Source: Holophagaceae bacterium
GTDB lineage: Bacteria > Acidobacteriota > Holophagae > Holophagales > Holophagaceae
Reading direction: 5' to 3'
DNA length: 6,284 nucleotides
NCBI GenBank assembly: GCA_025355915.1
Contig: JANXYT010000019.1
Location: forward strand, 1-6,284
The translations under genes were made by a program, and so were the position numbers. This document shows, one piece after another, positions 1-6,284 of the stretch; positions within the stretch are counted from its first letter, which is position 1; each line of letters begins with the position of its first letter. The notes beneath the pieces were generated by a model. It was not told the origin of the DNA. It searched no databases and worked only from the letters and a program-made list of their open reading frames with translations.

Positions 1-776
1 GCGTTGAACCCGGCCTCGGCGGTGCGGAACCGGGAGACGCCAAGGGAGGCCTCGCCCTCGAATCCGTTGGGCGTGCCCAGACCTGACTTGGTGGTGACGT
101 TCACGACCACCACCGGTTTGCCGCCATACTCGGCCGAGACGCCGCCGGTGATGACCTCCATGCTTTCCACCTGGGAGGGATCCATGCTGTTGCTGAAGGT
201 GGCGTGCAGCTGGTCGGAGATGGGGATGCCGTCCACCACGTAGGTCATCTGGCCGTGGCTGCCGCGGAAGTGGAAGCGCCCGTTCTCGTCAGCGATGAAA
301 CCCGGCGTGGCGAGCAGGATGCTCTCCATGGCGCGGCTTTGCACCGCCGCCGGCGTTCGCTCGATGGTGCTCTTGTCGATGTCGAGGTGCGTAGAAGGAT
401 GGTCCTCCACCAGGCGGAAGTTCTCTTCCACCACGACCACCGCGCCCTCGGGCTTCAGGGTCACGGGCACCACGAGCGGCAGCTGGCTGTGAACATCGAC
501 ATCGAGATGGGCAGGCAGCAGGCCCGCAAACTGGGTGTCCAGGTGGTAGGTATTGAAGGGCACGTTCAGGAAGGCGAAGGCCCCTTTGGCATCCGTCTTA
601 ACCCGCTGGCGATAGCCCGAGACGGGATTCGATAGGATCAGGGCGGCGCCCGCCACCGGGCGGCCCTGATCGTCGGCCACCCGGCCAGTGACGATGCCGC
701 TGCTCGCGGAGGCGGCCATGATGGGATCAGCGGTCAGGAGTGCCAGCAGGAAAGAAGAGGCGTAGGATCGAGCCAC
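1..776 (-). CDS. TonB-dependent receptor with carboxypeptidase-regulatory-like N-terminal domain (partial, 3' end off the left edge)
   Basis: The reverse strand is open from a GTG at 776 to the window edge, giving 258 complete codons. An in-frame TAA at 800-798 and a GGAGA ribosome binding site at 789-785 (8-base spacing) make this GTG the best start. Seen in the protein: a short hydrophobic N-terminus (about residues 5-24, ending ...IMAASA) that fits a signal peptide; a CarboxypepD_reg-like beta domain at about 29-108 (GRVADDQGRPVAGA, TDAKGAFAFLNVP); a TonB-box-like stretch EGAVVVVEE at 110-118; and a plug domain from about 128 with FRGSHGQMTYVVDGIPISD (170-188) and AEYGGKPVVVVNVTTKSG (215-232). 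Proteins of this family form outer-membrane barrels energised by TonB-ExbBD for uptake of siderophores, metals, glycans or peptides. The barrel, which would indicate the ligand, lies outside the window. It is divergent from the exporter operon at 924. Family assignment is strong; substrate is unknown. The TonB-box placement is inference. Confidence 0.93.
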   Translation of the reverse strand, partial: MARSYASSFLLALLTADPIMAASASSGIVTGRVADDQGRPVAGAALILSNPVSGYRQRVKTDAKGAFAFLNVPFNTYHLDTQFAGLLPAHLDVDVHSQLPLVVPVTLKPEGAVVVVEENFRLVEDHPSTHLDIDKSTIERTPAAVQSRAMESILLATPGFIADENGRFHFRGSHGQMTYVVDGIPISDQLHATFSNSMDPSQVESMEVITGGVSAEYGGKPVVVVNVTTKSGLGTPNGFEGEASLGVSRFRTAEAGFN

Positions 777-784
777 GGGCGTTA

Positions 785-789
785 TCTCC
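785..789 (-). promoter_or_regulatory. Ribosome binding site of the TonB-dependent receptor
   Basis: The reverse strand reads GGAGA here, 8 bases before the GTG at 776. It decides the start: the next internal ATG (codon 20) would remove the signal peptide, and an in-frame TAA lies 7 codons upstream of the GTG. Confidence 0.75.
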
Positions 790-794
790 AGATG

Positions 795-815
795 AAATTA
801 GTTTCTATCTAATTT
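795..815. promoter_or_regulatory. Inverted repeat AAATTAG-N7-CTAATTT, candidate operator
   Basis: Two perfect 7-base arms are separated by 7 bases and centred on position 805. The repeat lies in the divergent intergenic region, overlapping the likely -10 region of the receptor gene. Its inner part, TAG-N7-CTA, fits the very general T-N11-A form of LysR-family sites, and dimeric regulators of other families such as TetR would also bind a site of this size. It does not resemble a Fur box clearly. No regulator gene is present in the window, so the cognate protein is unknown. Confidence 0.5.
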
Positions 816-827
816 AACCCCAGTCAA
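797..827 (-). promoter_or_regulatory. Candidate promoter of the TonB-dependent receptor
   Basis: The reverse strand has a good -35-like TTGACT at 827-822. The best -10-like hexamer is ACTAAT at 802-797, but the spacing of 19 bases is long. GAAACT with 16-base spacing is the alternative. Transcription would start near 790, leaving a very short leader that contains the ribosome binding site. The -10 region overlaps the inverted repeat at 795-815, so a protein bound there would block the promoter. This is inferred from consensus only. Confidence 0.35.
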
Positions 828-847
828 TGGAAAATTTTTTCATTTAC

Positions 848-860
848 GACCAGGATGGTC
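848..860. promoter_or_regulatory. Inverted repeat GACCA-GGA-TGGTC, second candidate operator
   Basis: A perfect 5-base inverted repeat with a 3-base centre lies 63 bases before the adaptor start. It is loosely flanked by TTTAC on the left and ACTAAA on the right, which gives some further imperfect symmetry. GACC-N5-GGTC palindromes are a common form of TetR-family operator upstream of efflux genes. I could not identify a convincing -35/-10 pair for the plus-strand operon. TTTACG at 843-848 is the best -35-like hexamer, and this repeat would occupy its spacer. It could also act as a small hairpin in the leader transcript. Confidence 0.38.
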
Positions 861-908
861 ACTAAACCATGCGCGCCTCCGGGCGAAGCATATGCATCTC
901 TAGTCGTT

Positions 909-915
909 GGGGAGG
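909..915 (+). promoter_or_regulatory. Ribosome binding site deciding the adaptor start
   Basis: GGGGAGG stands 8 bases before the ATG at 924. This selects 924 over the in-frame ATG at 855, which has no well-spaced Shine-Dalgarno sequence, lies inside the 848-860 palindrome, and would place 23 polar residues ahead of the membrane anchor. Confidence 0.85.
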
Positions 916-923
916 TCTTTGAT

Positions 924-2147
924 ATGAAGCGCAAGCAGCTGTGGATCCTCGGTGGAGGTCTGGCGGTAGTACTGATCGGTGGGCTAAGCGTCGCGGGGAT
1001 GCGGGATAAAGGCCTGGCCGTGCAGATCGCCACCGTGGGACGGGAGAACCTCCAATCCAAGGTCAGCGCCAATGGCAAGATTCAGGCGGTGACCAAGGCG
1101 GATATTTCCGCGAGCATCATGGGGCAGGTCACTCGGTTGGCCGTCAAGGAAGGCGACCGGGTCACCAAGGGCCAATTCCTCATGGAAATCGATCCTCGCA
1201 GCGCCCGCGCCAATGCGGACGCCATGCAGGCTAACCTCCAGGCCACCCAGTCGGACTTGACCTCGGCCACGGCCAACCTCGCCCAGGCTCGCTCCGACTT
1301 CGATCGGGCGAAGGCCAATCGGGACGCAGGCATCATTTCAGCGGCCGATTTCGAGCGGGCGAAAACCACCTTCGAAACGGCTCGGGCGAACCAGGAAACG
1401 GTCCGCCGCCGCGCGGATCAGGCGAAAGCCAACGTGAGCCAGTCCCATGTGGGGCTCGGGTTCTCCACCATCTCCGCGCCGATGGATGGCGTGGTGACGG
1501 CCCGCCGGATCGAGCTGGGCGAAACCGCCGTGCCCGGCATCCAGAACCAGGCCGGCACCGTGCTGCTCACCGTCTCCGACATGAGCAGGGTCGAAGCCGA
1601 GATGGAAGTGGATGAGGCCTCCATCCCGACCGTCAAGCTCGGCCAGGAGGCCCAGGTGCGCATCGACGCCTACCCCAACCAGACCTTCCAGGGCCAGGTC
1701 ACCGAAGTGGCTGGCAGCCCGATTCTGAAACTCAGCGCCAATGAGGCCATCAAGTTCAAGGTGAAGGTGTGGATCAAGAATCCACCCCTGACCATCAAAC
1801 CCGGCCTCTCCGCCCAGGCGGATATTTTCACCGGCAACCGCGACCAGGCCCTGGCCATCCCCATCCAGTCCCTGGTGACCCGCGAGATCAAGCCCAAGCC
1901 TGGCGAAACCCCCAAGGCCGGGGCCCCAAGGGATGAAGAGGGTGTGTGGCTGTTCACCAAGGAGGGCAAGACCCAGTTTCTGCCGGTCAAGACGGGCCTC
2001 ATGGGCGATCTTAACGTGGAGGTGCTCGAAGGTCTCAAGGGGGGAGAGACCGTCGTCACCGGCCCCTTCCGCATCATCAGGGATCTGAAGGGTGGCGAGA
2101 AGGTTCACGAAGACAAGGGCAAGAAGAAGGACGAGAAGAAGGGTTGA
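924..2147 (+). CDS. HlyD/MacA-like periplasmic adaptor (membrane fusion protein) of an efflux system
   Basis: The product is 407 residues and should link inner-membrane permeases to a TolC-like outer-membrane channel. Visible in order: a basic N-terminus and one membrane anchor (about 6-25) with no lipobox cysteine; first half of the lipoyl domain (about 58-92, with GQVTRLAVKEGDRVTKGQ); an alpha-helical hairpin rich in Ala, Gln, Arg and Asp (about 95-175); second lipoyl half (about 180-200, ISAPMDGVVTARRIELGE); beta-barrel domain (about 215-302); membrane-proximal domain (about 305-385) with a Pro/Lys-rich insertion near 323-338; and a Lys-rich tail (396-407, KGKKKDEKKG). The hairpin-tip RLS motif R-x3-L-x6-S appears as R128, N132, S139, so the Leu is replaced. 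Only 9 bases separate its stop from permease 1, so the genes are probably cotranscribed. MacA-like is preferred over RND-type adaptor because the partners are MacB-type permeases. The substrate is unknown. Confidence 0.93.
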   Translation: MKRKQLWILGGGLAVVLIGGLSVAGMRDKGLAVQIATVGRENLQSKVSANGKIQAVTKADISASIMGQVTRLAVKEGDRVTKGQFLMEIDPRSARANADAMQANLQATQSDLTSATANLAQARSDFDRAKANRDAGIISAADFERAKTTFETARANQETVRRRADQAKANVSQSHVGLGFSTISAPMDGVVTARRIELGETAVPGIQNQAGTVLLTVSDMSRVEAEMEVDEASIPTVKLGQEAQVRIDAYPNQTFQGQVTEVAGSPILKLSANEAIKFKVKVWIKNPPLTIKPGLSAQADIFTGNRDQALAIPIQSLVTREIKPKPGETPKAGAPRDEEGVWLFTKEGKTQFLPVKTGLMGDLNVEVLEGLKGGETVVTGPFRIIRDLKGGEKVHEDKGKKKDEKKG

Positions 2148-2156
2148 GGGTCTGAC

Positions 2157-3386
<1,230 letters not shown>

Positions 3387-3394
3387 GGGGAACC

Positions 3395-4690
3395 ATGGCC
3401 GCCCAAACCCGTTCAAGCCTCCGCAGCCTTGGTGTCGAGAACATCCGCTTCGCGCTCCGCTCCATCCTGGTTCAGCGGCTGCGGAGCTTCCTGACCCTGT
3501 TGGGCATTGTCTCCGGTGTCGCCACCGTGATCGCCATGGTGAGCTTCGTGGCCGGCTTCAACGACGCGATCACGGGGGCTTTCTCCAGTTTCGGAACCAC
3601 CCTGGTGCAGTACCAGAAGTACGAACCCCGTTTCGGCGGGGGCCCCACTGGGCCGCCGGAAGAGCAGCGCAAGCGCCGCGACCTCACCCTGGAGGACGCC
3701 CAGGCCCTCAAGCGCCTCAACACCCTGGCGGCGGCCGTCAGTCCAGAGCGGTACCTGAACCTGCCGGCTCTGGCCGCTTCCACGACCTTCAAGAATCGCA
3801 AAGGGAAGGAGGCCAATGGCCCCACCCTGGCGGGGGTCGTGTCCGACTATCCGACCGCGAACAACGCGGGCATCGCCGATGGCCGGTTTTTCACGGATGC
3901 CGACATCTCCCACTCCGCGAGGACCGTCGTCGTGGGGGCGGATGTGGCGGACGCGCTCTGGTTCCACCGGGACCCCATCAATCAGGAACTGCTCATCAAC
4001 GGCGTCGCCTTCCGGGTCGTCGGCCTGCTGGAGAAACGGGGTTCCTTTCTCGGCGGCAGCGCGGACAACATCGTGCTCATTTCCTTCAGCACCTTCGATG
4101 AAATGTTTCCCGACGTGAAGAACAGCAACGGGGACACCATCCACATCGCCACGGTGCCAAAAGATCCCAACCAGATGCAAGCCATGACGGACCAGGGCAT
4201 CTCGATCCTGCGCACCCGGCGGGGACTGAGGGCCAAAGACCCCAACAATTTCGCCATCTTCACCAGCGAAGGCCAGCTCGAGACCTTCCGGGCCATCACC
4301 GGCGGCATCGCCGGAGCCATGATCCTCATTGCCAGCATCGCCCTGCTGGTGGGTGGCGTGGGCGTCATGAACATCATGCTGGTGACCGTCACCGAACGCA
4401 CCCGCGAGATCGGCATCCGCAAGGCATTGGGCGCCACACGCAAGGACATCGCCATGCAGTTCCTGGTGGAGGCCGTGAGCCTCACGGGCGTCGGGGGAGC
4501 CATCGGCATCGGCGTGGGACTGGGTATCGCCATGCTGGTGCGCCTGATCTTCGATTTCCCCGCCGCCGCGCCGCTCTGGAGCATCGTGCTGGGCTTCGGC
4601 GTCAGCACCGCCGTGGGCCTGATCTTCGGGTTGTGGCCGGCCCTGAAGGCCGCAAAGCAGGATCCCATCGAGGCCCTGCGCTACGAGTGA
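3395..4690 (+). CDS. MacB-like ABC transporter permease (FtsX family), second of pair
   Basis: The product is 431 residues and again lacks an ATPase domain. The start is set by AGGGGGAA ending 2 bases before the ATG. It has TM1 (about 32-55), a periplasmic MacB_PCD-type domain (about 56-300, with GRFFTDADI, VVVGADVADALW and GVAFRVVGLLEKRG), TM2 (about 302-331, GGVGVMNIMLV), coupling segment ERTREIGIRKALGATRKDI (334-352), TM3 (about 358-385), TM4 (about 394-415) and the family ending PIEALRYE. Its coupling region is closer to the usual MacB/FtsX consensus than that of permease 1. A Gly/Pro-rich then strongly basic insertion (about 81-95: GGGPTGPPEEQRKRRD) sits early in the periplasmic domain and has no counterpart I can see in permease 1. 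It is the last gene of the operon and converges on the histidine kinase gene 20 bases downstream. The missing ATPase must be supplied from elsewhere. Function follows from family and context; the substrate is unknown. Confidence 0.93.
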   Translation: MAAQTRSSLRSLGVENIRFALRSILVQRLRSFLTLLGIVSGVATVIAMVSFVAGFNDAITGAFSSFGTTLVQYQKYEPRFGGGPTGPPEEQRKRRDLTLEDAQALKRLNTLAAAVSPERYLNLPALAASTTFKNRKGKEANGPTLAGVVSDYPTANNAGIADGRFFTDADISHSARTVVVGADVADALWFHRDPINQELLINGVAFRVVGLLEKRGSFLGGSADNIVLISFSTFDEMFPDVKNSNGDTIHIATVPKDPNQMQAMTDQGISILRTRRGLRAKDPNNFAIFTSEGQLETFRAITGGIAGAMILIASIALLVGGVGVMNIMLVTVTERTREIGIRKALGATRKDIAMQFLVEAVSLTGVGGAIGIGVGLGIAMLVRLIFDFPAAAPLWSIVLGFGVSTAVGLIFGLWPALKAAKQDPIEALRYE

Positions 4691-4710
4691 CCCTCTTACC
4701 CCGGCTAGAG

Positions 4711-6284
4711 CTAGAGCCCGCGACCCGCAGGAAGGTAGACATGGAAGGTCAACCCCTCCCCAGGCTGGTTCAACACCTGCAAGCCGGCCCGGTTTCCTCG
4801 GATCAACCCAAGCACGGCGGGAAGACCCAGGCCCCGGCCCAGAGCCTTGGTGCTGAAGAACGGCTCGAACAGGTGGGTCAGCACATCTCGTTCGACCCCG
4901 CCACCAGTGTCACTGACGGAAAGGCACACCACCGGCCCTTCCGGGGGCTCCACCACCCACAGACCGGTGCCCCGTTCCTGGGCCGACAAGCCAGGCATCT
5001 GATCCGAGGCAAGGGTCACGGTTCCGCCCTGAGGGCCCATCGCCTCGGCCGCGTTCTCGATGAGGATGCACAGAACCCGGTGCATCTGCTCCCGGTCTGC
5101 CGCGATCTCTGGGAGGTCCATGCCCAGCCTCAGCTGGAAGTGGATGTGTTCCCCGTACTGGTGCTGTTCCACCGCATCGCGGATCAGGGTCATGGTGGAT
5201 AGTGGCTGCCGCCGGGTGTAGCTTCCGCCTGAGAACTCCATCAAGCGCCGAGTCAGGGTGGAGGCCTTCTCGAGGGAGGACATGGCCCGTTCAAGGAGCC
5301 GCCGGCTCGAGGAATCCGACTTGGCATGAGCCAGCTCGAGGTTTGCCAGCAGGGCCTGAAACAGGTTGTTGAAATCATGCGCAATCCCTGCGGCCATGAG
5401 CCCGAGGCTGCCGGCCTTGTCGACCTTGTGCTTCTCGATGTCAGCATCATGAGCAACCGTGTGGTCCTGCAGGACGGCCATCAGGCACGCCTGCCCGTTC
5501 AGCCGGATCGACGCCAGCCCGAGGCTCGTGTGGAGAGGTGCCCCGTCCTTGCGGGAGGTCTCAAAGGGCCAGGCGTCGAGAGTCCGGCCATCCTGAATGG
5601 TTTGCAGGAGCGCCGTGCGCGCTTCGGGCCGGGTCCAAATCCCCAGGTCGAACAAGGTGCGTCCGATGGACTCTTCCCGCGTCCACTGGAACAACTGGCT
5701 CCAGGCCTCGTTCACATCCAGGATCAGCGCATCCACTGCCCGGGTGATGCTCATCGCATTGGGCGAGTGATCGAACAGGTTGCGGAAGGTCTGCTCGGCT
5801 TCCTTCAGGGCGAGTTCCGCCCGGTGCTGCTCAGTGACATCCCGGAGTTTCGCCACCACCGCAAAGGGCCCGTCCTTCTGGCCCGGCGAGAGGGCTGTCA
5901 CGGAACTGCGGATCCAGCGGGACTGTCCCTCCGGCGACTTCACGTTCAGGAGGACGCGCCCATGAGGCTTTCCGGTCCGGATCGCCCGCAGGACGGGATG
6001 TTGATCCTCGGTGAGCTCGGCCCCCGATTCGTCCTCGACCTTCCAGCCCGGCACTGCGATACCCGCCCCCATTAGCTCCTGTGGTTCCCGGCCGAGAATG
6101 ACGCCAGCCGCCGGGTTGCAGGCCCTGATCCGACCGTCCTCCCCATAGACGAGCACGCCATCACTCAGAGCATCGATCACCGCCGCATATCCCATTTCAC
6201 CGGAGACCACCTGGTCGAGGCGGCGGGAGGCCTGCCTCCTGGCCAAGAGCCAAGCCACAGCAGCCATGGCAATGCCGGCCCCCC
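4711..6284 (-). CDS. PAS-domain sensor histidine kinase (partial, 5' end off the right edge)
   Basis: The reverse-strand frame is open to the window edge (524 codons), with stop TAG at 4713-4711. The first in-frame ATG, at 6267, falls inside a hydrophobic run (GAGIAMAAVAWLLARRQ), so it is probably not the start. The real N-terminus, perhaps with an input domain and a TM helix, lies outside. Numbering from that ATG: PAS 1 (about 25-147, ending in the PAS linker LRDVTEQ); PAS 2 (about 158-275); HisKA with H-box GIAHDFNNLF and phosphoacceptor His297; and an HATPase_c domain with N-box IENAAEAM (Asn405), G1 SDTGGGV (Asp453), F-box LFEPFFSTK and G2 GRGLGL. It ends after the ATPase domain, so there is no fused receiver and a separate response regulator is expected. 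All catalytic boxes look intact. The HDFNN box is typical of NtrB-like/HPK4 kinases. It converges on the permease operon and is not cotranscribed with it. The signal and target are unknown. Confidence 0.94.
   Translation of the reverse strand, partial: GAGIAMAAVAWLLARRQASRRLDQVVSGEMGYAAVIDALSDGVLVYGEDGRIRACNPAAGVILGREPQELMGAGIAVPGWKVEDESGAELTEDQHPVLRAIRTGKPHGRVLLNVKSPEGQSRWIRSSVTALSPGQKDGPFAVVAKLRDVTEQHRAELALKEAEQTFRNLFDHSPNAMSITRAVDALILDVNEAWSQLFQWTREESIGRTLFDLGIWTRPEARTALLQTIQDGRTLDAWPFETSRKDGAPLHTSLGLASIRLNGQACLMAVLQDHTVAHDADIEKHKVDKAGSLGLMAAGIAHDFNNLFQALLANLELAHAKSDSSSRRLLERAMSSLEKASTLTRRLMEFSGGSYTRRQPLSTMTLIRDAVEQHQYGEHIHFQLRLGMDLPEIAADREQMHRVLCILIENAAEAMGPQGGTVTLASDQMPGLSAQERGTGLWVVEPPEGPVVCLSVSDTGGGVERDVLTHLFEPFFSTKALGRGLGLPAVLGLIRGNRAGLQVLNQPGEGLTFHVYLPAGRGL

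Noticed and set aside
204..635. Plus-strand open frame of 143 codons opposite the receptor gene
   Set aside because: It is a shadow frame rich in His, Arg and Val. The opposite strand encodes clear TonB-dependent receptor plug motifs across the same bases.
888..897. Small palindromes GCATATGC and ATGCAT upstream of the adaptor
   Set aside because: They are short and expected by chance, with no relation to the other dyads or to a promoter element.
855..923. Longer start for the adaptor at ATG 855
   Set aside because: The extra 23 residues have no membrane-protein or signal character, the site lacks a well-spaced ribosome binding site and lies inside a palindrome, whereas ATG 924 has GGGGAGG at ideal spacing.
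4701..4720. Possible bidirectional terminator hairpin between the convergent genes (CCGGCT...AGCCCG)
   Set aside because: The stem has only six pairs with one mismatch, an 8-base loop, and no T-run follows on either strand. It also overlaps the kinase stop codon.
5326..6075. Plus-strand open frame of 249 codons opposite the histidine kinase
   Set aside because: The minus strand carries both PAS domains and the H-box here. The plus-strand translation has no recognisable motif.
6267..6284. ATG at 6267 as the true start of the histidine kinase
   Set aside because: It sits within a hydrophobic run that is already open upstream to the edge of the window, and no ribosome binding site is visible before it. 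A longer protein is more likely.

Overview
The window is GC-rich, densely coding DNA from a Gram-negative (diderm) bacterium. It holds an outer-membrane TonB-dependent receptor, a periplasmic adaptor with two MacB-type permeases, and a sensor histidine kinase. The receptor has a carboxypeptidase-regulatory-like N-terminal domain followed by an Oar-like plug (motif AEYGGKPVVVVNVTTKSG). This style is common in Acidobacteriota, for example Holophaga/Geothrix relatives. The lineage is an inference from protein style, and I hold it only moderately.

Layout: (1) 1-776, minus strand: N-terminal 258 codons of the TonB-dependent receptor, running off the left edge. (2) 777-923: a 147-base divergent intergenic region that is AT-rich in its middle. 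It holds two inverted repeats (795-815 and 848-860), a -35-like element for the receptor, and strong ribosome binding sites for both flanking genes. (3) 924-4690, plus strand: a compact three-gene operon of a HlyD/MacA-like adaptor, MacB-like permease 1 and MacB-like permease 2, with gaps of 9 and 8 bases. (4) 4691-4710: a 20-base convergent gap with no convincing intrinsic terminator. (5) 4711-6284, minus strand: a histidine kinase with two PAS domains and an HDFNN-type H-box. Its 5' end lies beyond the right edge.

The operon looks like a tripartite ABC export or transenvelope machine: adaptor plus a pair of FtsX/MacB permeases, presumably joined to a TolC-like outer-membrane channel. No nucleotide-binding (ATPase) subunit is encoded in the window. 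The operon's only flanks are the divergent receptor and the convergent kinase, so the ATPase must come from elsewhere. The shared control region suggests that receptor and exporter may be co-regulated, but no regulator gene is visible and the substrate cannot be read from sequence.

I see no RNA genes, mobile elements, CRISPR arrays or unmistakably novel system. The points most worth checking are the missing ATPase and the two candidate operators.
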